This document shows positions 1-8,488 of a stretch of 64,000 bases of DNA, one piece after another. A model generated the notes under the pieces. It ran no database searches. It was not told the origin of the DNA and saw only the letters and a list, made by a program, of their open reading frames with translations. The DNA is from Methylobacterium sp. Leaf117 (GTDB lineage: Bacteria > Pseudomonadota > Alphaproteobacteria > Rhizobiales > Beijerinckiaceae). Within the stretch, counting starts at the first letter, position 1. Every line of letters starts with the position of its first letter. The DNA lies in NCBI RefSeq assembly GCF_001422985.1, contig NZ_LMNL01000003.1, positions 30,438 to 94,437 on the forward strand, in the 5' to 3' direction. The translations under genes were made by a program, and so were the position numbers.

Positions 1-163
1 CGCGGGTGTAGGGAGCGCCGCCCCGGTCGCCGCCGCTCGGCGGCTTGGTCACGCCCGATGCCGTGATGTTCCGTGGAACGGGCGCGCCCGGCGCGGGCTG
101 GGCCAGCACCGGAGCGGCACCGAGGAGAACGGCGAGGGTCGAAACGACAAGGATGCGGGACAT
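1..163 (-). CDS. Secreted protein, 3' end cut by window edge (partial)
   Basis: The reverse strand opens with ATG at 163 and stays open to position 1. It encodes about 54 residues beginning MSRILVVSTLAVLLG, a clear Sec signal peptide with a likely cut after VLAQ. After the cut comes a proline- and glycine-rich stretch (QPAPGAPVPRN, then GVTKPPSGGDRG). The mature part is too short to assign to a family. The start is chosen because the hydrophobic core begins four residues in. The rest of the gene lies to the left of the window. Confidence 0.6.
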   Translation of the reverse strand, partial: MSRILVVSTLAVLLGAAPVLAQPAPGAPVPRNITASGVTKPPSGGDRGGAPYTR

Positions 164-380
164 GAGGGCAGACGATCCCCGACAGATTTCAGCGCATGGA
201 GCCGAAGGACGGATCGGTCCGCAGGCCTGACGGCCTGGCGATCCGCCACTCGCTTCGTTCTGATCCCTACGATGGACAGCGCTTGAAAATATGGCGCCTT
301 GACCATGCCGGACCCCGCCGGAGCCCTGATCAGGTGCGAAATGGCACCCCTGGGCGGCTTTCGTCGGTCAGGCAGTGCCG

Positions 381-701
381 TCACGGACCGCTGAGAAACC
401 CGATCCGCTGGCGGGCCGGCTGGCCGAGCCAGAGCAGGACGGCCCCGATCACCAGTCCGACCAGGGCGGCGGGCGCCAGGGTGAGCGGCAGAACCAGGAT
501 CTTCCACAACCAGGGGGCGACGCCCTCGACCGTGCCCTGCAGGGCGCTCGCCCGGTCCTTGAACAGGGTGAAGGCGAGATCGCTGACGCTGGTGACGCGC
601 ACGGCGTCGTTCGCGATGGAGCGCGCGCCGTCATAGACGAGGCAGACGAAGCCCGCCGCGAGGAAGACGAGGCCGAGGAAGCGGCTGAGGAAACGGACCA
701 T
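381..701 (-). CDS. Small integral membrane protein, unknown function
   Basis: This 106-residue protein has one N-terminal membrane segment (FLGLVFLAAGFVCLVYDG, about residues 8-25) and one C-terminal segment (about 67-92, rich in L, A, V and G). A short soluble loop with a conserved-looking VTSVSDLAF lies between them. The ATG at 701 is chosen because the hydrophobic segment starts right after it; upstream in-frame residues look non-coding. It stands alone, divergent from the HAD gene. I recognise the general type of small alphaproteobacterial membrane proteins but no function. Confidence 0.65.
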   Translation of the reverse strand: MVRFLSRFLGLVFLAAGFVCLVYDGARSIANDAVRVTSVSDLAFTLFKDRASALQGTVEGVAPWLWKILVLPLTLAPAALVGLVIGAVLLWLGQPARQRIGFLSGP

Positions 702-891
702 CGCACCCGATCGCACCGCCGGCATCCGGGCCGGCCCCGGAGGCTGAGTAGGAGGGCACGTCGCGGTGCGCAAGCCACCGTCGTCCGAGCGGCGGGCGCT
801 GCGGTTTGCGCGGGATCGCGATCGCGCCATATGCGGGCACGGGGCCGCGCGGCGCGGGGCCCATCCGCAGCCCGAGACCCGATCGAAGCCC

Positions 892-1608
892 ATGCGCGAC
901 GCCTCCCCCCTCCTCGATCCGGTGCCCGCCCCCGGCGAGACCGCACCCGCCCTCGCGCTGGTGATCTTCGATTGCGACGGCGTCCTCGTCGACAGCGAGC
1001 CGATCAGCCTCGGGCGCCTGACTGCCGGTCTCAACCGCATCGGCGTGCCCATCGACGTCGAGACCGTGCGGGCGCGCTTCGCCGGCACCTCGATGGTTTC
1101 CATCATGGGCCACATCGCCCGCGATTACGGAGTCACGGCGCCGGAAGGCTTCGTCGAGGCGGTGAAGGAGGATACCCTGCGGGCCTTCGACACCGAGCTG
1201 CGCGCCGTGGCGGGCGTCGCGACGGCAGTGGCCGAACTCGGCCTGCCGTCCTGCGTCGCTTCGAGCAGCGACCCCGTGCGCCTGCGCCACTCCCTCGGGC
1301 TCACCGGCCTGCTGCCCCTGTTCGAGGGGCGGATCTTCTCCTCGACCCTGGTGGCGCGGGGCAAGCCGGCCCCCGATCTGTTCCTCCACGCCGCCGCCGC
1401 CATGGGCGTCGCCCCGGAGGCCTGCCTGGTGATCGAGGACAGCGTTCCGGGCGTCACCGCCGCCCGCGCCGCCGGCATGCGCGTCGTCGGCTTCAGTGGC
1501 GGCGGTCACTGGAGCCACGATCCGGCGGCGGCCGACCTGACCCGGGCCGGCGCCGCCCGGATCTTTCGCGACTATCAGGACCTTGCCGCCATCATCGCGG
1601 CCGCCTGA
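892..1608 (+). CDS. HAD-superfamily hydrolase, phosphoglycolate phosphatase-like
   Basis: This 238-residue protein is the usual length for a subclass IA HAD phosphatase. Motif I is [12 protein letters not shown], with nucleophile Asp27 and acid/base Asp29. Motif II is near CVASSSDP, the motif III lysine is in [10 protein letters not shown], and motif IV is VIEDSVPGV. The helical cap lies between motifs I and II. Family members hydrolyse small phosphate esters or isomerise sugar phosphates (6-phosphogluconate phosphatase or beta-phosphoglucomutase types); the sequence alone does not fix the substrate. ATG 892 is preferred over an earlier in-frame start because the residues before it are arginine-rich and unlike the family. 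Confidence 0.85.
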   Translation: MRDASPLLDPVPAPGETAPALALVIFDCDGVLVDSEPISLGRLTAGLNRIGVPIDVETVRARFAGTSMVSIMGHIARDYGVTAPEGFVEAVKEDTLRAFDTELRAVAGVATAVAELGLPSCVASSSDPVRLRHSLGLTGLLPLFEGRIFSSTLVARGKPAPDLFLHAAAAMGVAPEACLVIEDSVPGVTAARAAGMRVVGFSGGGHWSHDPAAADLTRAGAARIFRDYQDLAAIIAAA

Positions 1609-2014
1609 CGCCTCCGGCGCGCGGAGTGCGGGCGCGCCGCGAAAGAAGCACGCGCCCCGCGCGTCGAGCGGGGCCGTTTGTGCCACGTTTCGCCCTGCAT
1701 TCGAAAGATCGATCCGTTGACGAAAGCTCGCCGGATGAGCATCTTGAAGACGTTCGGTGGCCCCCAATCGGGTCGCCGGGCCGCGGTGATTTGAAGTGTG
1801 TAGCTTGCGCCGCGTCATCAAACGCTAAAGCACCGCGATGCGCGCGCGCCTCGTGGTCCTTCTTAACAAGGATGACTTGCCGTGACTGTCTGCACTGCGC
1901 TCCGATCTCCACAGAACGCCCGGTTCCAACGCGGTTGTTGTCGACGCTGACCTCTCCGTCGCGTCCCACGATCCTGTCCCTGCCGGCCCAAAGCCGGCCA
2001 CCGGAGTTCCCGTC
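1609..2014. other. Intergenic region with one hairpin
   Basis: There are 406 bases between the HAD gene and the next small gene. A GC hairpin at 1654-1674 may end HAD transcription. The remainder has no supported gene; open frames on the reverse strand here have arginine-rich, low-complexity translations typical of antisense GC-rich sequence. Confidence 0.5.
1654..1674 (+). terminator. Candidate transcription terminator after the HAD gene
   Basis: A perfect 7-bp stem (GCCCCGC / GCGGGGC) with a 7-base loop lies 46 bases past the HAD stop. It is followed by CGTTTG, so the T-tract is weak. Plausible but not certain. Confidence 0.4.
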
Positions 2015-2338
2015 ATGCCGCATGCCCAGACCGACGCCGATCGGGCATTGAACCGCCTGCACGCCACGCCCGCTTTCCCGGACCACCGGGCGGACCGCGC
2101 CCGCAACCGCCTCCATGCCGAGCCGACCCGCATCATCGAGATCGGCGAGGTCACCGCCGGCATCGCCGTGCCGGAGCCGGGCGGGGTCCGCTTCTTCGCA
2201 TCGAGCCGCGACTTCGCGCCCCTCGAGGGCACGGTGTTCCGCAGCGTCGAGCAGGCCGCCCGGGCCGCCCGCGACCGCTTCCGCAGCCAGACCCGCCCGC
2301 GGGCCGGCGCCCTCGGGGAACGCCTGCGGGCGGTGTAA
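2015..2338 (+). CDS. Small hypothetical protein
   Basis: This 107-residue protein has no signal peptide or membrane segment. The N-terminal half repeats the motif RALNRLHA/RARNRLHA. The C-terminal half has a compact stretch (IIEIGEVTAGIAVPEPGGVRF) that looks like small beta-strands, followed by a helix. I do not recognise the family. Codon third positions are GC-rich as expected for a real gene. It could be a lineage-specific regulator or a spurious frame. Confidence 0.45.
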   Translation: MPHAQTDADRALNRLHATPAFPDHRADRARNRLHAEPTRIIEIGEVTAGIAVPEPGGVRFFASSRDFAPLEGTVFRSVEQAARAARDRFRSQTRPRAGALGERLRAV

Positions 2339-2377
2339 GCGGGCGACCCGGGCGCATCGCGACACCGGGGGGCGGCG

Positions 2378-3076
2378 TCAGACCGGCCAGGCCGCATCCC
2401 GGTAGGCGCCGTCCCAGAACAGGTATTCGAGCCGGGTGGCCTGGCGGTAGGCCCGGTGCATCCGCGCCCGGACGTCCGGCGAGGCGCCGCGGGCTGCCGC
2501 GTCGGTGGCGGCGATCATGGCGGCGACGGCCTCGGCGAAATCCTCGCCCGCATAGGTGTCGATCCAGGCCCGGTACGGGTTGTCGGCGCCAGCCCGCGCA
2601 ACGATGTCCCGGCCGATCTCGGCATAGATCCAGAAGCATGGCAGCAGGGCGCCGAGCACCACCTCGTAGGGCTCCGCGTAGGCGGTGGCGAGGAGGTACG
2701 ACACGTAGTGATCGCAGGGTGGCGAGAGCGGTGTCTCCGCGAAGGTCGTGGCGTCGATGCCGTAATCGCGGAAGAAGCCGCCGTGCAGCGAGCGCTCCAC
2801 CACGATCGCGGTCTCGGCCGCGCGGGCGAACTGCACCATCCGGTCCGGGTCCGGCGCCTTGGCGGCGGCGAGGGCCAGCGCCCGGCCGAAGCCCACGAGG
2901 TAATGTGCATCCTGCACGATGTAGTGGATGAAGCGCGCCCGGGTGAGGGTGCCGGCGGCGAGTTCGGCGTTGAACGGCATGGTGCGGATGGTCTCGTAGG
3001 CCTCCGCGTTGCGCGCCCAGGCCTCTGCTGAGAACGCCTCGCCCGATCCAGCGTCTGTCGAGACGGCCCTCGTCAT
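2378..3076 (-). CDS. tenA: Thiaminase II / aminopyrimidine aminohydrolase TenA
   Basis: This 232-residue protein matches the TenA/THI-4 fold at normal length. The helix FIHYIVQDAHYLVGF carries Asp56 and the YxxYxxQD-type signature. Cys147 sits in LLPCFWIYAEIG, the expected nucleophile region, and Glu217 in RLEYLFWDGAY, the expected C-terminal acid. Known members hydrolyse 4-amino-5-aminomethyl-2-methylpyrimidine for thiamine salvage. The start codon overlaps the stop of the upstream epimerase gene (ATGA), so the two are translationally coupled. No thiamine riboswitch is apparent upstream. Confidence 0.9.
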   Translation of the reverse strand: MTRAVSTDAGSGEAFSAEAWARNAEAYETIRTMPFNAELAAGTLTRARFIHYIVQDAHYLVGFGRALALAAAKAPDPDRMVQFARAAETAIVVERSLHGGFFRDYGIDATTFAETPLSPPCDHYVSYLLATAYAEPYEVVLGALLPCFWIYAEIGRDIVARAGADNPYRAWIDTYAGEDFAEAVAAMIAATDAAARGASPDVRARMHRAYRQATRLEYLFWDGAYRDAAWPV

Positions 3077-3963
3077 ACCCGGCTCTCCGGCTCGAAGGAC
3101 AGGGTGACGCCGTGGCGGGCGCGCTGGCCCGGGGCCAGCATCCGCTGCGAATCCCGCCGCGTGAGGTCGCCGGCGAAGCCCGCCCAGTCGGCATGGCCGG
3201 TCCAGCATTCGAGCGAGAGGAACGGGGCCGTCGGCTTGGTCCAGACCGCCAGATGGGGAAAGTCCGAGACCGCCAGACGGATCGCCGCGCCGTCGGGCCC
3301 GGTGAAGCGCATCCAGGCGCTCGCCGCATCCCGGAACACCAGGGCCTCGGTGAAGAGGGCCGGATCGAGGGGCAGAGTGTCGCCGTCGAGCGGGACCGGC
3401 CGCTCCGCGCGCAGGAGCAGGCCGCCGTCCCCCACCTCCGGCACGAACGGACGTTCCGGGTGTTCGAACCGGACCGCGTAGCCGCCGCCCGCCGCGCGGG
3501 TGCCGCCGGCGAAGGGCCACGGGAAGGCCGGGTGGAAGCCGAGGCCGTAGGGCAGGGGCACCGTGTCGGTGTTCTCGATCCAGATCTCGAAGTCGAGCAG
3601 GCCGGGGCCGACCCGGGCGGTGATGTCGAGGCGGAAGGCGTAAGGGAAATGCGCGCGGGTCTCGGCGCTGTCGGTCAGGCGCAGGCCGACGCTGTCCGCG
3701 GCCCGCTCGATCACCGTGAAGGGCAGGTCGCGGGCAAAGCCGTGCTGCGGCATCGGGTAGGCCTGGTCGCCCACCTGCACGGTGCCGCCCGAGGAGGCGC
3801 CGACCACCGGGAACAGCCACGGCGCGTGGCGATTCCAGTGCTGCGGATCGCCGCTCCAGAGGTATTCGCGTCCCGCCACCTGCCAGGACACGGGCTCGGC
3901 GCCATCGACGTCGATGACCGCCTGCGTGCCGTCGCCGGCGCTGATCGTAATCCGTTCGCCCAT
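3073..3963 (-). CDS. Aldose 1-epimerase family protein
   Basis: This 296-residue protein has the galactose-mutarotase beta-sandwich signature. An N-terminal strand block includes REYLWSGDPQHW and LFPVVG, then a conserved HGFARDLPF, and the catalytic-region histidine in GLGFHPAFPWPF. The LacX/YeaD-like subfamily of this size acts on hexoses or hexose phosphates; the substrate is not predictable. ATG 3963 starts exactly at the typical N-terminus (ITISAGDGTQAVID). Its stop overlaps the tenA start by 4 bases, suggesting a bicistronic unit, although no metabolic link is obvious. Confidence 0.85.
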   Translation of the reverse strand: MGERITISAGDGTQAVIDVDGAEPVSWQVAGREYLWSGDPQHWNRHAPWLFPVVGASSGGTVQVGDQAYPMPQHGFARDLPFTVIERAADSVGLRLTDSAETRAHFPYAFRLDITARVGPGLLDFEIWIENTDTVPLPYGLGFHPAFPWPFAGGTRAAGGGYAVRFEHPERPFVPEVGDGGLLLRAERPVPLDGDTLPLDPALFTEALVFRDAASAWMRFTGPDGAAIRLAVSDFPHLAVWTKPTAPFLSLECWTGHADWAGFAGDLTRRDSQRMLAPGQRARHGVTLSFEPESRV

Positions 3964-4019
3964 CTCGCGTCCTGTCGTCCGGCTGGCCGCTCCCCAGATG
4001 GGGGCGGCGGGAGGGGTCC

Positions 4020-5060
4020 TCAGCGCGCCTTCAGCACCGCCCGGCAGGCGGAGGGAAGGGCGGCCATGGTCATCGGAGGCTTCGGGCGCGGCGGTTTCGT
4101 CGCCGGTTTCGGATTCAGGATCGCGTCGCTGAACCAGTAGGCCAGCTCCTCGCCGCAGCCGTCGCCGGAGGGCGGCGGGGCCTGGTCGCCGCACTGGTCC
4201 TGGCCCGCCGGGCAGGCGAGGCGGATGTGGTAGTGGTAGTTGTGCCCGTACATCGGCCGCACCTTCGAGAGCCAGGCCCGGTCGCCGCCGGCCTCGCGGC
4301 ACAGGGCCTTCTTGATCGCCGGATTGACGAAGAGGCGCGCCACCTCGCGCTCCTGCGCGGTCATCCGGATCAGCTTGAGGTGCTCGGGAGTCCAGACCCG
4401 CGGATCGATGTCGAGGCGGTCGGCCCGGACCACGTTGGTGGCGGAGGTCTCCTCGCGTTCGGCCCGGCTCATGCGGTGATCGGGCATCGGGGTCAGCCAG
4501 ATGTCGGCGTCGAGGCCGAGCTGGTGCGAGGCGTGGCCGGTGAGCATCGGGCCGCCGCGCGGCTGCGACATGTCGCCGACGAGGAGGCCGCTCCAGCCGA
4601 TGCGGGGCGCCTTGGCGGCCAGCCGCTCCAGGAATTCCACCAGCGGCGGGGTGCCCCACATCCGGTTGCGCGACAGGCGCATCACCTGCCAGTTCGGCCC
4701 GTCGACGGCCAGCGCCTCGCCGCCCGAGAAGCAGCCCTTGGCGTAGGAGCCGTAGGCCTCGGCGGGGCCGGGAGCGGGCGTGGTGGCGCGGCCGAACAGG
4801 GCCTTGGCGGGGGTGTCCGGCGCGTCCGGATTGGCCAGTGGCGGCAGGGGTTTCGGGTTGACGCTGCCCCGGTCCTGGGCCTCGGCGCACAGGGGCAGCC
4901 CGAGGACCGGGGCGAGGAGCAGGAGGGTCGCGAGGCGGAGACGGAGGGTCAGCGGAAGGCTCCCGGAATCGCGTCCCCACCGAGCGGGGCGCCGTGAATC
5001 AGGCCGAGGATCCAGGCCGAGGTCGAGACCCCCGGGGTGAATCCTGGATCGTGGCGCCAC
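4020..5060 (-). CDS. mepA: Penicillin-insensitive murein endopeptidase MepA
   Basis: This is a peptidase M74 (LAS-type zinc) enzyme that cleaves D,D- and L,D-crosslinks in peptidoglycan. The sequence shows a signal peptide (LRLATLLLLAPVLGLPLCAEA), then GHASHQLGLDADIW with His176, Asp184 and Asp186 from the first allowed start, and NYHYHIRLAC with His276 and His278. These are the metal and catalytic residues of the family. The only in-frame ATG/GTG/TTG is GTG 5060, which puts about 35 unusual residues before the signal peptide, so the true start may be a non-standard codon near 4952. Cysteines in the mature part suggest disulfides. Confidence 0.85.
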   Translation of the reverse strand: MAPRSRIHPGGLDLGLDPRPDSRRPARWGRDSGSLPLTLRLRLATLLLLAPVLGLPLCAEAQDRGSVNPKPLPPLANPDAPDTPAKALFGRATTPAPGPAEAYGSYAKGCFSGGEALAVDGPNWQVMRLSRNRMWGTPPLVEFLERLAAKAPRIGWSGLLVGDMSQPRGGPMLTGHASHQLGLDADIWLTPMPDHRMSRAEREETSATNVVRADRLDIDPRVWTPEHLKLIRMTAQEREVARLFVNPAIKKALCREAGGDRAWLSKVRPMYGHNYHYHIRLACPAGQDQCGDQAPPPSGDGCGEELAYWFSDAILNPKPATKPPRPKPPMTMAALPSACRAVLKAR

Positions 5061-5141
5061 GCTAGTCGATCGGGGCTCGGCCCGTCGAGGGCACGCAGCG
5101 AAGGTTCGCGAACGCCCCCGGGTAGGACGGAGAAGCCCGGC

Positions 5142-5666
5142 CTAGTCCACCGGCGAGACGGCGATGCGGATCGAGTCCGCCGCGGCGTTGCTCACCAGCA
5201 GGGTGATGGGGGCGGTGCCGAGCTGGAAGCGCACGCTCTTTGCCAGCATCGGGCAGCCGTGCCGCTGCGTATGCGCCGTGGGCGGCCGGGTGGTGTGTCC
5301 GTCCTGGCTTACATCGACCCAGGCCCGGTCCGACAGGGTGACCTGATAGGCACCGGGCGCCAGCGGCGCATCGAGGTGGAGCACGCCCGCATAGGTGCCG
5401 GGCTTCGCCTCCCGCGATGGCGGGAAGGGCGACGCGCCCTCCGCCAATGGCTTCAGCCCGAGCAGAGCCGCCGGCATCGCTGCCGCCAGCCTGCCGCCGG
5501 ATTCCACCCGCGGCAGGCCCGCGGCCGAGAACCAGGCCTGCTCGCGCAGGAGCGACCAGTCGAACTGCGTGCAGGCTGCCGGATCGGCGGTCGGCTGCTG
5601 CGCCTGCGCGGCGCTGGCGACCAATGCGAAAACCGCGATCGCGGCGATGCGGCGCATCGGCCTCAA
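5142..5666 (-). CDS. Secreted protein, unknown function
   Basis: This 174-residue (or 171-residue, if translation starts at the second ATG, 5657) protein begins with a classic signal peptide, RRIAAIAVFALVASAAQAQ. The mature domain has two cysteines and a beta-rich C-terminal part (GAYQVTLSDRAWVDV, PITLLVSNAAADSIRIAV) resembling periplasmic beta-sandwich modules. The family is not recognised. Its start overlaps the stop of the upstream Mop-type gene by 4 bases, so the two are co-translated. Confidence 0.7.
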   Translation of the reverse strand: MRPMRRIAAIAVFALVASAAQAQQPTADPAACTQFDWSLLREQAWFSAAGLPRVESGGRLAAAMPAALLGLKPLAEGASPFPPSREAKPGTYAGVLHLDAPLAPGAYQVTLSDRAWVDVSQDGHTTRPPTAHTQRHGCPMLAKSVRFQLGTAPITLLVSNAAADSIRIAVSPVD

Positions 5667-5872
5667 TCCACCGCGACCAGAACGTCGGAAGACTTCACCA
5701 CCGCATAGGCGTCACCGCCCACGGTCAGCTTCAGGCTGTCAACGGATTCGTTTGTGATCGAGGCGGTCACCAGCTGGCCGCCCGCGATCTCGATCTTCAC
5801 GTGTGCCGTCGTGGCACCCTTCTCGACCGAGACGACCTTGCCCTTGAGGACGTTGCGCGCGCTGATCTTCAT
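5663..5872 (-). CDS. Molybdopterin/molybdate-binding protein, Mop (TOBE) family
   Basis: This 69-residue protein is a single TOBE/Mop domain. It begins MKISARNVLKGKVVSVEKG, has the typical IEIAGGQLVTASIT strand pair, and ends AVVKSSDVLVAVD. Mop proteins form hexamers that bind and store molybdate in the cytoplasm. Length and motif order match the family exactly. It may be relevant that this genome also encodes a molybdenum hydroxylase at 40-43 kb. The downstream secreted-protein gene overlaps its stop. Confidence 0.9.
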   Translation of the reverse strand: MKISARNVLKGKVVSVEKGATTAHVKIEIAGGQLVTASITNESVDSLKLTVGGDAYAVVKSSDVLVAVD

Positions 5873-6020
5873 GAAACCGTGATCCTTGAATTCTTTGGGG
5901 CCGGGCGAAGACGTTTCCTCCGGCGGATCGGGACGATGCCGCGCAGGCAGCCGTGGTGCAAGGCGGCGCGACGCAACCCTGCATCGGAGGTCGGGACCGG
6001 AACCGGAGCGCCGGGGCCGC

Positions 6021-6344
6021 TCAGGCCTCGGGATCGTCCTCCGTCGCGGTTTCCACCTCGGAGACCCGGCGGCGCGACCCCCATTCGGCAAGCACCGCAT
6101 TGAGGTCGTCGAGGACGAAGTGTCGGGCGCTGTCGCGATCGTAGCCCTCGTCCAGCAGGGTGTCGTACTCGGTGAAGACGTGGCGCCCATAGGCCACCAG
6201 GGCGAGCCAGGCGGCGGTCTCGGGCTGCGCATTGCGCAGGCCCGGGCTCGCCAGGGCGCGGTCGATCACCGCCTCGGTCTCGAAATCGGGCAGGCGTGGC
6301 GCGAGTCGCGCCAGCGCCGCGGCGACCACCTCGCGCCGGTTCAT
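6021..6344 (-). CDS. DUF2293-like protein
   Basis: This 107-residue protein has a histidine/aspartate-rich core, VAYGRHVFTEYDTLLDEGYDRDSARHF, and a following helix VLDDLNAVLAEWG. That pattern resembles DUF2293 proteins as I remember them; the assignment is from recall. No signal peptide. The function of the family is unknown. The C-terminal tail is acidic. It lies 148 bases upstream of the Mop-type gene on the same strand. Confidence 0.7.
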   Translation of the reverse strand: MNRREVVAAALARLAPRLPDFETEAVIDRALASPGLRNAQPETAAWLALVAYGRHVFTEYDTLLDEGYDRDSARHFVLDDLNAVLAEWGSRRRVSEVETATEDDPEA

Positions 6345-6843
6345 GCCTCGCCCTCCGTCACCGCCATCCGCCCGGGATCATCGATGCCCTCCGCTCCGCG
6401 CCCCGCCGAGGCGCTGGGGTGCGCGACCGCGCGGGAAAAGTCCACGCCTGTCAGGACTCCGGATGGCACGCCGTGCCTGGCACGGCCCCGGATAACACGC
6501 CGTGCCCGGCACGGCCCCCGGATGGCACGTTGTTCGCTTGAGCAGGGCGCCGGACGTGCTGTCCCGGATCGGGTCGCCAGCGGACGACGCGCGGCCGCGC
6601 TCTGCTTCGCTCACCGCGTGTGCGGGGCCGAACCTATGCAAGCTTTGTGCGCTCTGCGCCCGAACTGATCTGTTTCAGAACGGGTTCTCGCGGCCCGAAA
6701 AGGCTCACTGATCCGCAGAGATCGCGTAGACGGCCGGATGAATTGCCTGCTGCTTTGCCGTGAATTGTTCGATAATAATTTCATGTCACATGTGTCGCGT
6801 CGGGCGACGGAGCCGGACCGCGCATCCGTTGACGGACCCTCTC
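6345..6843. other. Intergenic region with tandem palindromes, then an AT-richer leader
   Basis: There are about 500 bases without a supported gene between two divergent genes. They hold the 29-30-bp tandem repeat at 6459-6535 and an AT-richer stretch at about 6655-6790 that probably contains the promoter of the HD-GYP gene. No clear -35/-10 pair could be fixed by eye. Confidence 0.5.
6459..6535. repeat. Tandem repeat, 2.5 copies of a 29-30-bp unit with an internal palindrome
   Basis: Units start at 6459, 6488 and 6518 with CCGGAT, followed by GGCACG or AACACG. The first two continue into a near-perfect or perfect palindrome (GCCGTGCC-T-GGCACGGC in the first, perfect over 17 bases). The third unit is cut short. 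Confidence 0.8.
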
Positions 6844-8031
6844 GTGACCCAGGACAGTTCCGTTCTCATCGTCTCGGACAGACCGCAACTTGCGGCCCTG
6901 CTGTGCCGTGCCGTCGAGACCGTGGTGACCTGCCGCTGCATCGAGCCGTTCGAGTCCCTGCCGTCGGTGCTTCCCCTCGTGGCGGTGGTCGACATCGGCG
7001 GGGATGCCATGCTGGCGGCCACTTGGATCGCCCGGCTGCATGGCTCCCGCATCGCCAGCCTCCAGCTCACCAACCACCCTCCGGTCGGCGTGGGCCGGTC
7101 CGCCGCCGCCACCCGGACCCTCCCGTCGAACGCGCCCCGCACCGTGGTGCTCGCCGCCCTGTTCGGGCTCGTCGGGACCTGGCAGGCGGCGCGCCGGAGC
7201 AATGGGGTCAAGGCGGCGGCCAAGTTGCCGGCCAAGTTGCCGGGCGAGACGCCGGCCCATACGCCCACCGATGCGCCGGCCGAGATGATCCTCCCTCCGG
7301 CCGCGAAGGCACCGCGGCGGCGGAAGGTTCGCGCCACCGCCGAGCGGGCGCGGGCCGCCGTCGCCCTGGTGGCCGACGCCTTCCGGGCGGCCGAGGCCGG
7401 GCAGCCTCTGAACCCACAGGAGATCGATGCGGGAACCGACCTCATCCTGGAGGCCGTCTCGGAGGCCGGCATCCGGACCTGGCTCGACGTGCTCCAGGGC
7501 CATGACCAGCAGCTCTATCAGCACTCCCTCAGCGTCGCGGGCTATGCCGCTGCCTTCGGGGCCGGCTTGAGGCTGGCCCGCGCCGACCAGAAGCGTCTCG
7601 CCCGCGCCGCCCTGCTGCACGATGTCGGCAAGGCCAAGATTCCCCTCGCGATCCTGAACAAGCCCGGCCGCCTCACCACGTCGGAAATGGCGGTGATGCG
7701 CACCCATCCGGCGCTCGGCGCCGACCTGCTGGGTGCCCAAAGCGGCTTCGACGCAGCGACCCTCGAGGTGGTGCGCTCCCATCACGAGATGCTGGACGGC
7801 AGCGGCTATCCGGACGGCCTCGCCGGGGCGGCGATCCCCGACCTCGTGCGCCTCGTCACGATCTGCGACATCCATTCGGCCCTGACCGAGCGGCGGCCGT
7901 ACCGCGATCCGCTTCCCCACGGCGAGGCCTATGCGGTGATGCAGGGCATGCTGCCGAAGCTCGATTCCGACCTCCTGGCCGCCTTCCAGCGGCTGGTGCT
8001 GCAGGGCGCGCTGGCCGACGCCGTCGCCTGA
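6844..8031 (+). CDS. HD-GYP domain phosphodiesterase with degenerate receiver-like N-terminus
   Basis: From GTG 6844 the protein has 395 residues. The N-terminal 110 residues (SSVLIVSDRPQLAALL, VAVVDIGGDAMLAATW) look like a receiver domain without the full phosphorylation pocket. A basic, Ala/Pro-rich linker follows, containing short repeats (AAKLPAKLPGE). The C-terminal domain has the HD motif LLHDVGKAKIP, HPALGADLL, RSHHEMLDGSGYPDGL and the CDIHSAL motif, which define HD-GYP enzymes that degrade cyclic di-GMP. GTG 6844 is chosen because the receiver fold starts there; in-frame starts at 6760 and about 6790 would add unlikely residues. Expected role: c-di-GMP turnover controlling motility or adhesion. 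Confidence 0.85.
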   Translation: MTQDSSVLIVSDRPQLAALLCRAVETVVTCRCIEPFESLPSVLPLVAVVDIGGDAMLAATWIARLHGSRIASLQLTNHPPVGVGRSAAATRTLPSNAPRTVVLAALFGLVGTWQAARRSNGVKAAAKLPAKLPGETPAHTPTDAPAEMILPPAAKAPRRRKVRATAERARAAVALVADAFRAAEAGQPLNPQEIDAGTDLILEAVSEAGIRTWLDVLQGHDQQLYQHSLSVAGYAAAFGAGLRLARADQKRLARAALLHDVGKAKIPLAILNKPGRLTTSEMAVMRTHPALGADLLGAQSGFDAATLEVVRSHHEMLDGSGYPDGLAGAAIPDLVRLVTICDIHSALTERRPYRDPLPHGEAYAVMQGMLPKLDSDLLAAFQRLVLQGALADAVA

Positions 8032-8041
8032 GGTCCGAGGT

Positions 8042-8061
8042 CCGAGATCTGCAGATCTCGG
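8042..8061 (+). terminator. Perfect 20-bp palindrome just after the HD-GYP stop
   Basis: CCGAGATCTG followed directly by its reverse complement, starting 11 bases after the stop codon. There is no spacer loop and no T-tract. It could end transcription as a hairpin or bind a dimeric protein. Confidence 0.4.
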
Positions 8062-8069
8062 CCCGGTGA

Positions 8070-8144
8070 CCCCGAGGACAAAGCCCCCAAGGACGAAGCC
8101 CCCGAGCGCGAAGACCCCGAGCGCGAAGACCCCGAGGGATGAGG
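8070..8144. repeat. Tandem repeat, five 15-bp units
   Basis: Units at 8070, 8085, 8100, 8115 and 8130 share the form CCCCGAGGACAAAGC. Units 3 and 4 are identical and unit 5 has diverged. The array is intergenic between the HD-GYP gene and the ssu operon. Confidence 0.85.
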
Positions 8145-8488
8145 ATTCCGGCACGATAATGCGTGTCGAACGCGTTCATCTCCCGATCCGTCGCGACTCA
8201 GAGAGATCCTCTCCGGCGCATCACGCATTCAAAAGAACGTTTCATTGATTCTCGGGCGCGCAACGGGCACGTTTTCGTCAGAACGGCGCTGCGAAAACAC
8301 CGACAAACCGGTTGGTTTCACAGGGCCTATATCTCCCCCTGCTGAGCCAGGATCTTCGGAATAGTCGTTGTCGTCCAACGTTCGTCTTGAGCGGTGACGC
8401 AATGCATCCGAAAAGCCCGGCGCCAGATCTTTTCGACTGCGCCAATCGGATCGTTGAGCCCGAGCGCGTCGCCCACGAGAGTGAGCTC

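Larger units (their letters stand above)
8032..8488. other. Intergenic region: palindrome, 15-bp tandem repeat and ssu leader
   Basis: These 457 bases hold a perfect 20-bp palindrome at 8042-8061, five 15-bp repeats at 8070-8144, and then an AT-richer leader (about 8220-8400) before the sulfonate operon. The leader includes an AACCGGTT palindrome near 8306. No supported gene; a short open frame here simply reads through the repeat. Confidence 0.5.

Noticed and set aside
8066..8248. Short forward frame through the 15-bp repeats (PRTKPP, SAKTP steps)
   Set aside because: It exists only because a 15-bp repeat stays in frame; no ribosome site and no continuation into a domain.
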